Source: Cladobotryum mycophilum (lineage: Eukaryota; Ascomycota; Sordariomycetes; Hypocreales; Hypocreaceae). From it: 64,000 nucleotides of DNA. The notes beneath the pieces are model-generated. The model ran no database searches. It saw only the letters and a program-made list of their open reading frames with translations, and was not told where the DNA came from. The position numbers and the translations under genes were made by a program. Positions 1-10,286 of the stretch are shown in pieces (position 1 is the stretch's first letter; every line of letters begins with the position of its first letter). The stretch lies in NCBI GenBank assembly GCA_036429605.1, contig CM071591.1, positions 3,720,001 through 3,784,000 on the forward strand, written 5' to 3'.

Positions 1-2
1 AA

Positions 3-1121
3 CTCACTAGGTTATTAGCTAGCCTTGATAAAGCTATTGGAAAGTATGAGAGAATAGAAAGACAAGATTTAGTTTGGCAGGCCCCTTGGAATAAGGAACC
101 TAAAGCTACTATCCTAATCAGCCAAGCCTCCAAGAAGGAAGCCAAAAAGCAACACCTACAGTTACTAGAAGACCTTACCTTTGATAACTACCGAGCCTTC
201 TATACAGACGGCTCGCAGGGTACTCATAAAGGTACTAGCACTAACTCATGTGCATACTATGAAGACAGCCCAAGCCGGCAAACTGAAGCAGCGAAAACAG
301 CGAGAGTAGCAAGATTCTGGAACCTAGGACCTTACATAGAAGTAGCTGATGCCGAGCTTATAGCAATCTCTAAGGTCCTAGATGCCCTACTATTATCCAG
401 GACAAACCAACCAACAGCCTATATCTTTGTTGACAGCCAAGCAGCTATAATGAAGATCAAAGGCCCTGGAGAGATTAGTTACAGAATCCGGGCTCAGCTG
501 CACCTCCTATCACAGCAAAGCATAGCCATTACAGTTGCCTGGGTACCCAGCCACACAGGGATCCCAGGGAATGAAATAGCTGATCAGTTAGCTAAGAAAG
601 GGCTAGAAGCCTCGTATAGAGGCCGCCCATACGCCTCTCTTAGCTACCTAAACCGGAAGATAAGAAAAGTCATAGTACAGCAGTGGCAGACTAGCTGGGC
701 CAGTGAAGAGATGAGAGAGGAGACAGGCCAGAGAGCGAGAGGCCTAGGCACCCAATACCGCAGGATAGCTCAAGATAACCTTAGCTTTTCGCTAAAAGCT
801 AACCTAGTCAAGGGACCGAGACCAACCCAGTCAGCCTATATCCAGCTAAAACTAGGGATAGGGTATCTTAAAAGCTATCAAAAAGCCATAAAGAACCTCC
901 CTGACGACCGCTGTAGATGTAGCCAACGACACACAACGCAACACCTGCTGCTACGCTGTAGCAGATACCAAGGGCCTAGAAAGGCCCTGCAGAAGGCCTT
1001 AGGGCCAGGAGCCCAGCTAACGTTACAGAAGCTCTTCACAACAAAACTAGGAAAGGAAGCCCTAATAGGCTTCCTTACTAGCACGAAGATCTGTACGCGA
1101 AGCTGGTTTTTAGAAGAGTAG
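3..1121 (+). mobile_element. LINE (Tad-like non-LTR retrotransposon) ORF2, 3' portion: RNase H and C-terminal zinc knuckle
   Basis: A frame with no stop runs from the window edge to TAG at 1119-1121, so this is the C-terminal part of a longer protein cut by the window. It carries the four acidic residues of an RNase H domain: D in YTDGSQ (about 198-215), E in DAELIAI (about 349-369), D in FVDSQAA (about 427-447) and the final D in WVPSHTGIPGNEIAD (about 540-584). Downstream a Cys/His cluster (CRC...H...H...C, about 910-960) matches the terminal knuckle of Tad/I-type LINEs. In this family the protein makes and integrates cDNA at nicked target DNA. The frame is undamaged, unlike the AT-saturated DNA that follows, so this copy escaped or post-dates RIP. 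Codon use is rich in CTA and AAG, unlike the host genes nearby. The reverse transcriptase part must lie left of the window. Confidence 0.85.
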
Positions 1122-1352
1122 ATATAGGCTGATTAGTTAGCTAGTCAGCCTAGAGGCTAAGGGACATACATAACGCTTGGAACTAGGAGAAAGAAAACCA
1201 CCAACTGGAAAACACAATGCCTTATACTGTTAGCTTGAAAGCTAGCCAGCTAGCTACTATTCTAGAAAGTCACTGTACAGTAAGCTTTTAGATAGATAGA
1301 TAGCCGCTTCATAGGCCTTCGGCCTCCATAAGCGTAATGAATGAAAAAAAAA
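1122..1352 (+). mobile_element. LINE 3' UTR and poly(A) tail
   Basis: The stretch after the LINE stop is of normal composition, rich in CTAG and AGCT words, and ends in a run of nine A at about 1344-1352. LINEs end in an A-rich tail, so this run is the likely 3' end of the insertion. The AT-saturated block starts immediately after it. Confidence 0.6.
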
Positions 1353-1528
1353 TTATTAAATATATTAAATTTTATTATGTTTTATTATTAAAAAGTAATT
1401 TAACTTTATAAGATAATATATTATATAATAAAAAGTTATTATAATTATATTCTTTAAAAATAATCTTTTTAAATTAAACGGATTATTAAAATAAAGCTTT
1501 AATAAATCTAATAATATTATATAGTTTA

Positions 1529-2012
1529 TGTGATGACCCGACCCCACGTCTAGGTCATACACTGAAAAAAGACTTACTTTTAGGAACACTTATGCTTATT
1601 ACGGCCTAGCATAACCACAATGGAACCTTAGATAAGCCAACTAATCATATTACTGATCTGGCTTACCTCTAAAGGATCGGCTTACTAAGTAAGCGCAGAA
1701 TCACTAAGTAAGCGAGGAATCACTAAGTAAGCGCAAAGCCACTAAGTGATCGTAACGATTACTAGATTATTGGTTTATTTCTATTAGAATAGAACCTTAT
1801 ATTTATTCAGATTATAATAAACTTAATTATTATATATATTAGCCTATATCTTTTTCTTATGTATTTAGTTAGTTATTAATATAATTGTTTACTATTAGTA
1901 ACCTAATACCCGAACTGTAATACATTAAACCTATTACTCGACCTTGCCCTGATCCATTACTAATATTAACCACGATTCAGGTTATCCTTGTTAGGAAACG
2001 CCCGGAACGTCA
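1529..2012. mobile_element. Solo LTR-like element with matching flanking repeats
   Basis: A 484-bp segment of higher GC begins TGTGATGACCCG and ends GAACGTCA, i.e. it has the TG...CA ends of an LTR. It is bordered on both sides by the identical 7-mer TAGTTTA (1522-1528 and 2013-2019). If the target duplication is the usual 5 bp (GTTTA), the element would instead end at 2014 (CATA). No internal retrotransposon sequence adjoins it, so it reads as a solo LTR. It sits in AT-saturated DNA but is itself less degraded, so it probably inserted later. The family is not identified. Confidence 0.6.
1681..1752. repeat. Short tandem repeat inside the LTR-like element
   Basis: Three and a half diverged copies of a 19-21 bp unit with core CACTAAGTAAGCG stand at 1681-1701, 1702-1720, 1721-1739 and 1740-1752. 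The core contains the palindrome CTTACT...AGTAAG. Short tandem repeats in the U3 part of an LTR often hold promoter elements; that role is inference. Confidence 0.7.
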
Positions 2013-3357
2013 TAGTTTATTAATTAGGGGTTTTTTTTAATAATTAAGTTTATTATTAAAATTATCTATAATTATATAAACCTATAACTCTTACTTAAAA
2101 GAATTTTTTTATATAAATAAATATAAATAATAAGATTAAATATATAATTATAATATTATATTTACTATTTTAATATTTTTATTAAGGTTATTATAGAATT
2201 TAAAATATTAAAAAAATATTAAAAATATATATTATTATTTAAAGTATTATTTAAATAATTATTTTAAGTTAAGTAAATATTTTTTAATCTTTAACTATTA
2301 TATAAAAAGTATTAGTAAAATATATACTTATATAAGATTTAGATTACTTTTATAAAATAAAAAAATATTATTATTATTAACTATTTTAATTAAAAAATAA
2401 TCTATAATTATTATTATTATAAATTAATTTAGTAAAGTCTATAGATTAAAGCTAAAGTAGATTTATAAAAGAGTATTATAAAGTCTTTATTTTATTATCT
2501 TTTTCTTTAATAGAAAAAAAGTATTAATATATTAATATTAATTTATTTAATTTTAAAAGATTTAATTTAAAAGTAATAAATTAAACTTAAAAAAAATTTA
2601 AATATATAAATTATTAAAGATAAAAAAAGTTAATTTATATTAATAATAAAATTATTAAAAAGTTTATAAATCTTTAATAATTAGGTTTTTAAAAAAAATA
2701 TAGTATAAAATTATTATTATTTACGAGGATAAAGGCTAACGTTTTTAGATTTAGAATTAATAAATAAATTAATTAAATTAGATTTTATAATATAATTTTT
2801 TTCAAAGATAATCGGTTATAAAGGTTATTACTAAAGCTTTAAAGAATAATCTAAGAGTATATTATTTATTATAATATCAGTAAATCTAAAAAACCTTTTT
2901 AAACTTATTATCTTAAAAAAGCTTTTAAATAAAAATCCTTTTATTTTTAATTTAATTTATATAGCTTTTTAAGCTTTTATAAGATAAATATTATTTAAGA
3001 ATAAAACATTACTTTTACTATCTTATAATTAATAAGCTTTTAAGTATATTTTAATTAGTCAGAATAAAATTAGAATTAAAAATAGTTTTATTTATAGTAA
3101 TAATTTATAAATATATATTAATAAAATAAAAAACTTAAAAGATAGTAAAACTTATTAGAGTTATAATAAAATAATAAAGTTATAATATAATAGAAAAGTT
3201 ATAATTATAATAAAAATAGTAATATAAGATTAAATTTATGGTGTTTTTGCGTTTAAGTGTCATGAGCTGTGTAAGAGTAGTAGGAAGAAGGTTCTTCCGA
3301 CGCCGATTAGCGGCGCGCGCCATAAGGCGCAACCGTTGATCAAGGAATTAGGAGGGC

Positions 3358-3461
3358 AAGAATTGAAACCGTCATTAACTAGAACCTATCTGCGAGATCG
3401 CTACGATCTAGCTACTCAATTGTGCACTCATTCACTCTCTTGTGACCAAAAACCTGACATT
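3358..3461 (+). repeat. Diverged 105-bp direct repeat, copy 1
   Basis: This copy starts with AAGAATTGAAACCGTCA, includes GAGATCGCTACG and ends CTTGTGACC...CCTGACA. A second copy lies at about 4727-4832. The copies differ by substitutions and small indels. They probably derive from one dispersed element, perhaps the ends of a retroelement; the family is unknown. Confidence 0.55.
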
Positions 3462-3645
3462 AAGGAAGAATTTAGTATTAGTTGTTATTGCTATTTTATT
3501 ACTGGATAATATATTTTCCGGTCTATAAAATACCCTATATATTTGATTAAATCTATTAAATCTTGACCTATTTTTATTTATTTATTTAATAGTTAGGAAT
3601 AGCTTTATTTGTTTGACTATTTGATAGATTTGTTTATTAGATTTG

Positions 3646-4148
3646 GTCGGGATGCTGCCCTGTTACATAGCCTCTCGATGAATCAGTAACTTATGCTAAT
3701 AATAAATATATCCTCATTTCGACCCCTATACTTATTCCAGAGACGTGTCTGGTCATACTTGTCAAGGTTAAGATTACTGTTGGTTAGTTCTTGGGAGAGG
3801 CTTATAATAATCCCAGTCCTGCTGTTACTAGAGGCAAAAGCAAGGCTAATGCACCTCTTCCTAAGTATACGCATCAACCTCATGTTCCAGATCGGCCTTT
3901 TGCTCGCCGAGTTGACGGTTTCAGTTTATATAATAACTCATACCGGTCTCTTATTGGTTTGTACACTATTTGTTGCAGCTTTAACTGGTGAAGATTGCTA
4001 TCGACAAACAAACATCTTTCCAACCGCGCTTTGGCCAGTATAACTTTAACTTTAGCGATACTATTTAAGCCCTTTAATTACCGGGTAAACTAAACGGAGG
4101 AATACAAACCACCGTCAATGACAAATAAGTTATTACTTACATCCCGAC
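3646..4148. mobile_element. Possible retroelement remnant with inverted termini
   Basis: The 9-mer GTCGGGATG at 3646-3654 reappears inverted as CATCCCGAC at 4140-4148. LTRs commonly have short inverted ends of the TGTCGGG/CCCGACA type, so this 503-bp interval may be an LTR-like relic. I see no clean target duplication. A broken frame within (around 3790-3990) is not recognisable as a protein. Confidence 0.25.
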
Positions 4149-4726
4149 ACTCTATTATAATGGAAACATGTCCTAACAGGATAAGATTTCCAGATTTAGA
4201 GGTTCTAAGGCCCTAAAGTTCTGCTGCTTTTACGAGATTAGATATCATGCTATTAAATCTCAGATCCAAGCACTATCCTAGATTTTAATATTATCACGCA
4301 TAGCCGGTATCATCTATAGTTGACTGAGAGGTGTCGCCACTTGCAATCGTACAAAATTGCGCCATCACGAAGAAATAATAAGTGTAGTGTTTCCATTACT
4401 AAAAAGCGTGTCCCAGATAAAAGTCATGGGAAATGGTATGGGAATGAGATTTGTAGGTGAGAAGTCTGAGGAGTAGTACTTATGGCTGCTAAAAACTATC
4501 CGAAATATCAAAACCATAGGTATATGCCGCATAAGAAGAGACATGAGCTTCAGCAAGCGGGTGCTTGGACAATGTAAGCTGTGATTCTACATTGCATACT
4601 CTTGTGCCTGAAGGTTTGTAGTTGCTGGCAGCTGTCGCAAGTTGTCATATGCCGGCACTAGGGTTATTCCGTCGCCGATGGGAGAAAACTTGTAAAGAGA
4701 CGCGAGAATTACAGTTAGAGAGAGGT

Positions 4727-4832
4727 CAAGAATTGAAACCGTCACCAATTGATACCTACCTGCAAGATCGCTACGCGATCCCCCCGATACTGTGCACTCA
4801 TTCACTCCCTTGTAACCTAAACCTGACACAAG
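4727..4832 (+). repeat. Diverged 105-bp direct repeat, copy 2
   Basis: This is the second copy of the repeat at 3358-3461, with the shared words CAAGAATTGAAACCGTCA, AAGATCGCTACG and GTGCACTCATTCACTC. It lies about 1.37 kb downstream in the same orientation. No open frame spans the gap between copies, so the enclosed DNA is decayed. Confidence 0.55.
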
Positions 4833-4999
4833 TACCCGGTCCGATGCGTAATAGAGGTGCTGGTTGGTAAAAGGTACAAGAAGCGGTATACACTCTCTGG
4901 CCACAGGCATCCATCCCTGAATATATTCATAGTAGTCGTTTATCAGGCGAGCTTAGGCCGCATTTAACCTCTAAATAATCCCATCAATCAAGAACTTTG

Positions 5000-7900
5000 A
5001 AACTTGAGAGTATATCATAAAGTATAGTATATAGAATGAGGCCACATCATGGGGTAAAAAAAATAACGACATGGACTGGCTGCTTTCAGGGGTGCTGTCG
5101 GGGGGGCGACGACTCTGGTCCCGCTCCCCAACTGCATTTACCTCTTCTCCTTACAGTCTCAAGCGATTGTAGTGTTAAACCTGTCAGCACGGCTCTATTT
5201 AGAATCGGAGCCCGGGTTTTTTTTTAAAAAAAATAGCCTTACACAAAGAAATGAAAGGGGTGGGGATTGAAGGAAGCTTGAGCCAAATGTCGCGAGGGAA
5301 TTAAACAAGAAACATGCAGAGAACATTGTTCTGTAGAGTCAGTTAACAATAGAAACAAGTCAGTACGAACAGACCGCGAGAGACACGTCTCGGCCACTAC
5401 CGACCGATAGTTAATTTTTAGTCGTGCGCTCAAGCCCCTGAAGGTGATTCTTAGTCATGTTTGCCTAGGTACGGATAGTTTCAAGATCTGATAGTGCCTG
5501 AGATGATGGGTGCAAGTCAAGCAATGGATCGTGTCTTGTTTCTCTCAATTATTTTCATCTTTCTCGTTGCCCTCAACTACTCTTATTACTCTCGTTGCTC
5601 TCAACTACCTTTATTGCTCTTCATCACTTTTGTGTCTCTCAATTTCATTTACTGTAATTCTTCACCAGCGCTGGTGTTTATCGTCTCCATGGTAACCTTG
5701 AAATAGGCGTCAATCCAGTATTTTGTCTCCCCTTGCATGCCCGAGTTGGTTAGAACATCGATCTAAGGAGGGGGATCGGATAAGAGATAGTAGACGCCCC
5801 GAAAGAAGCATCAGTCAGATGTTACAGGTCATGTTGTGACTCGTCATTATACCAGCAGAGCTTGGGTGCTTGGTCCCTTGAACACACCATTCAGACGTTG
5901 ATGTTGCTTTTGCGAAAAAATAGTGGCATCCAGCAGAACCCGAGTTTCCGCATAGTGGCCTGTCAAGGTAGGCCGTACTGCACGAGTGTCGGGTAGGAGA
6001 GAGAAATGGCCTGATTTTTACATTCGCCAAGAGCCTCAAAGTTTGATACGGAGGATGCCGTGAGAAAAAAGACTTTTGTTTCCAGTCTATATGGCCAAGC
6101 AGATGGAAGAGAAGCTGAAATGATGGCGAATTGGGGGCAGAAATGGGATACCGGATCAGGGGGCTGCGCTAGAAGATGGGGGGGGGGTCGTTCAGCCATT
6201 CTGCAACAACAGCCTCCATGTCCAGAAAATCGCATCGGAAATCTCTGCACTGCTTGTTTAATCTTGAGTATTGAGAGAAGAAGAGGGCAAAGAGAGGAAT
6301 CCGATGCGTATAATAGAGTTTTGGCCACGGCAATCGGTGTGCCCATCACTTTTAGTACTATGTATGTATGTATCTGATGCAAGCCTTCAATTACCCGTTA
6401 GATTCAGCAAGCACATCACCCGACCATGGAAACCTGAAGGACTAACACGAAAGTAATCAGAGAATAAATGAAGTTGACACCATCAAAGACGAAAGGAGAC
6501 GAAGGGAGGACCGTTGGACAGGGAACATGATGTAAACCCGAGAGATGCCTTCTATTATTGCAACAAAGAGACCGCCGATCTCCCGGTGTTGCATCGTGGA
6601 GAGGGTGTTGATCGACACGTCAAGAATCATTCTTTTTTCTTTCCTCTTCTCTCTTCTTTTGTTTGCTTTTCTTGATACTGTAGTCAAAATATTGGGGGCA
6701 AAGGAAGAACTATCATTGTCGATGTATAGTCTCCTCCCCATCTCACTGTTGTCTCACCATGTGCTCTCTTACCTCCCCCTTCTCACTCTCGTCCTCTCTC
6801 CCTTTCTTTTCTTTAGTGGCGACTCTCACTGGGAGGAGGAAAAAAACAAAACAGCTGAAAAAAAACGAGGCTTGTTTTCTTTTTCAACTGTTGGCGCCGT
6901 TCACTATTCTGTTCAATATTTTGCTGCTATCATCTAGCTATAGGTTAGTAGATATGGATCCAATCCATTGAGAGGGGTCCCAGCAGTCCGTAACACTAGT
7001 TGGGTACGTACCTGGTACGGAGGGGGAGCACTAACAGAAGGCCTCCTGGGGCTACAGCCAAAATCGCCTAGCCTCTGTTAGACGAGCCCTACGGCAGGCA
7101 AATCCCAGCTGCTGGAGGGCGGCTCAGTACTATAATTGGCAACTACGATGCAGTGGATTCCAACTGGCACGCACCACCAATGGGAGCTTCAGATCCAGAT
7201 CCATAATCCCCACCCCACCCCACCCCAACGCATTGGTGATGGTTGCATTTTTTAACTCTTACAACAATCTTTTGTTGGGTCCTCGAAATTCCGGAGATTA
7301 CAACATCATACGTGCACTTCTTTTATGCATGAAATCAAAGAACCAATTGTTGACACCTCATCATTGACAATTCACTCTTCCATTCCAATCAACCCGAATG
7401 AAGAGAACTCAAATCATTTTCTCTCAAGCCTGTTGCCCTGGTTCGTTTCCCAAACGCCCCGTGGCGTCTTCGCCTCTTCATTAGTCTGAGCCACGCGAAA
7501 AAACAAATCTCCTCGCACTAAGATCTAGACACTGCAGCTCTTCGGTTCTCGGTCGTTGACCCCTTGTCTCTCTAGATGCCATGTGGGTGGGACAATGGTT
7601 GAATGGGCAAAGCAAAACTTGAAGGGGGACCAGGGGGAAACGTATCGGGCCCTCCGCACCATATCCGCGGGAAACCGTTCCGTCCTCTTCGTCTTCTTCT
7701 AGATGGAAAGCTACCCACCGAACTGCTGAGGCGACGCCGCGGCGTAGCTGAGCGTTGGCCCTGAAAAATACTGTCAAGCACCATCTGCTCCGAAACTGTG
7801 GGAATGAATACCCAAGAGATTTAGCGCAGTGCCTCGCCAAAGCTTGCAGAAGCTGGGGATGGTCTAGGCCCCCGAAACGTACGGGCCGTGTGGAGTTGTT

Positions 7901-8510
7901 TTGCACACACGTGCTGAAGTTGCACCGCCAGAGAACTCGCAAACCCGAGCTTGGCCATGGCGAGGGATCAGGGTTCGCTCAACCGTTGGCCGCTTTGCTG
8001 CAATTGGATGCGGAACACACCTCTGGCCATCCCGAACTCGCTCTGGCCAACAAGAAGATGGGTCTTGCTCGCCTCCATCTCCATTCATCTAGCCAGTCAG
8101 AAGCCCGCCTGAAATAGCTTTGCGCGCCGTCGTCGTGCCCTGCAAGCGACGGCAACTCTGCATCACATCTCATCCGTATTGTCCCACATCGCACAAGCAT
8201 TCTGGCCCACAATCCCACTTGCTATGATGCTATCTTGACCCCTTTTGGGGCAGAGAGGCTTTCCACCGTCGGCTGCCGTTTCTTGCCAACAGGGGGTGTT
8301 CCTTGCATGTTTGCTCCGAGCTGGATATTTGTTGCATTGATTCAAAATCTATCAGATTGCATCACGGCAGATGTGATAGATGAGTCCGTGTGTCATTAAA
8401 TAAGTACCAGCCATACCCTCAATTCATTTCGCTCTATTCTTTCAATTCTTCTTGTTGCACATCCGTCATTCTTTACCCGTCTTCCAGGGCCTGCTTTACA
8501 CCTCATCATA
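5000..8510. other. Gene-free stretch between the repeat zone and the RAX1-like gene
   Basis: Only short, overlapping, low-plausibility frames occur here (longest about 150 codons near 7481-7942), with no recognisable domain, no paired splice structure and no signal peptide. The last few hundred bases before 8511 are probably the promoter of the RGS gene. A tRNA-like string near 5743-5790 does not fold as a complete tRNA. I see nothing else I can name. Confidence 0.5.
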
Positions 8511-9962
8511 ATGGTTCTTTCTCTTTCTTACACTCGCCCCAAGAGGGTTGACTCCGAAACTTTTCGGCAAAGTCGCGAGTCTATTGGTGATGAGCAATCA
8601 GAGGGCTCTGTCAAGTCTGGCACATCTGGTAGCTCTAGTGGTATCCCGGACTCACTCTCCTTTGACAAGATTATGACGGAGGGAACATGCCCGGTAGGTT
8701 TTGTTGGGACAGCTTTACGCAAACAATTACTGACGGGAATTATCCACAGCCCATGACCGTTCGCGACTTTATGAATTATCTTGTCTATGTAGAACATGCC
8801 GCCGAGAACTTGCAGTTCTATCTCTGGTTCAAGAACTACGAGAAGCGCTTTGGTGAGGCGCAAACTACCGACATTTCGCTGGCACCCGAATGGACTCAGG
8901 CCATGGAGGATGATGTTGTCGCCAAGGTTCGCAAGGATCAGGCTGAAAAGTTGCGATCGGAGCCAGAGAAGACAGCTGCTCTTTTTAAGGGAACCGAGTT
9001 TGAGAAACAACCAACAGAAAAGAGCAACCCATTCAACACGCCCCCACGCTCTTCCAACGGTGGCGATACCGAGTCGGTCACAACTGCATGGACTGGCATG
9101 CCATCCACTGCGCAGGCTAGCACCCATGTATCAAGCTACACTGCACAGGCTGCCAATGCCTTCCAAGCTGCTGGCGCCAAGGTGCCTTGTAAGTCAAAAC
9201 GACGCCTTGCGTATAATGATTCTAGACTTAACTAATAATGCTATAGTCACCATCCAGCCCTTCCGCGAGGAAATCAACCGCGTTATTGCTACATACATCA
9301 TGGACGGTGCTCCCCGACAGCTCAACCTCGCATCATGGGAACAAAAGGCTGCTGTTCAGGCCCTTTCTTACACCACCCATCCTAGCGCATTCCGTCTCAT
9401 CTTTAAGGCTGTTGACTCTTCCCTTCGCCGCCAAGCCCATCCCAATTTTGTCCGCTGGTCCATTTGCAACGGCAACCCCGCCCGTGTCTTCTTTGCTCGC
9501 TCCCTCGGCGTTGGCCTCATTATTGGCGGCTTCGTCATGGCCATTGTCATCACCTTGAGCAACCTCGGACGCGGCTACCGCGCCCTCGCAGCTATCGCCT
9601 GGGTTTTGGGTATCAGCACGCTTGTTGCAGCTTACAAAGGCATGTGTGTTGTCCTTCATGGCATGCACCACCGACACGTCCGTCCTTGGGAGCTCTTTGT
9701 ACACGATGATAGCGAGGAAGCTGGCAAGGGTAGCTTTGAGTCGTTCGGATCCAGCAACAGCTACGAGGACGAGCCCTGGATCGTCAAGTACGAAAAGAGG
9801 AACATTATCCGCAAGGTCTTTGATCGCGAGGTCTGGATCCAGGAGCCTGCGCTCAGACAGATCCAGGATACCATCTTCATTCAGGCCATGCTTGCGGCGC
9901 TGTTGATTGGGGGCATCTTGACGGTCGTCTTTGTTGTCATGCCTGGTGGCAAGTTCTTTTAA
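8511..9962 (+). CDS. RAX1: RAX1-like protein: split RGS domain plus C-terminal membrane segments
   Basis: Three exons (8511-8693, 8750-9188, 9247-9962) joined by 56- and 58-bp GT-AG introns encode 445 aa. The first half of an RGS domain lies at about residues 50-90 (MTVRDFMNYL...YLWFKNYEKRF). A low-complexity Ser/Thr insert follows, and the second half is at about 208-267. Two hydrophobic segments at about 290-311 and 318-338 and a third at about 415-438 make it a membrane protein. RGS proteins speed GTP hydrolysis by G-alpha subunits. The RAX1 group is tied to bud-site selection in yeast and to growth and conidiation in moulds. The layout (RGS then three TM segments, about 450 aa) fits RAX1 rather than the FlbA or RgsA types. 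The start is the first ATG before an acidic Ser-rich N-terminus. Confidence 0.85.
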
Positions 9963-10286
9963 AAATGGGTTTAACGGTACAAAATGATGAATGACCCCCC
10001 CCCAGACGGGTCTGTTGTTTTATTAGTTATTATTATGGATGATCTGTTGTAGGATGCTTCCACTGTATGAGTATCGGATTGGGTTCGAATTTCTTGTTTG
10101 AATAGTTTCAAATTGATACCTATTTGTTGTAAACTTCTTTGATTTGATTTGATTTGACAAGGGCCTGACCAACGCCCATTGCTTCCCAGAGTTTTTATTT
10201 TTACAGTACTTTTACATATGTTTCGCTTTTTCGCTTGCTTTGCTTGAATGATTTTAAACGCAAAAACGCCAGAGAAAGATGGACCC
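9963..10286. other. Convergent 3' region
   Basis: This is the space between the convergent RAX1-like and DUF3669 genes. It holds a C run near 10000 and T-rich and GATTT repeats near 10138-10155. It is probably 3' UTR of both genes. No gene is visible. Confidence 0.5.

Larger units (their letters stand above)
1353..3237. repeat. AT-saturated, RIP-like block
   Basis: Apart from the LTR-like insertion inside it, this stretch is almost only A and T, with long ATTATTAAA-type strings and no sustained open frame. The right edge is sharp: GC-containing sequence resumes at about 3238. Such blocks in filamentous ascomycetes are typically old transposons mutated by repeat-induced point mutation (C to T). 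I infer that origin. No protein remnant is readable. Confidence 0.7.

Noticed and set aside
5743..5790. tRNA-like string (GCCCGAGTTGGTTA...) resembling the D-arm of a tRNA-Leu
   Set aside because: The anticodon stem does not pair in a standard seven-base-loop geometry and no T-arm sequence follows at the right distance.
5963..6382. 139-codon minus-strand frame
   Set aside because: Composition is not protein-like, no domain or splice structure, and overlapping frames occur on the other strand.
6545..6937. 130-codon plus-strand frame with hydrophobic stretches
   Set aside because: The hydrophobicity comes from T/C-rich DNA; no recognisable family or signal peptide with a mature part.
7481..7942. 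153-codon minus-strand frame upstream of the RAX1-like gene
   Set aside because: Several frames overlap here on both strands, and none has a motif; it is more likely promoter DNA.
8528..9127. 199-codon minus-strand frame
   Set aside because: It is antisense to the RGS-domain exons and is a shadow of that gene.
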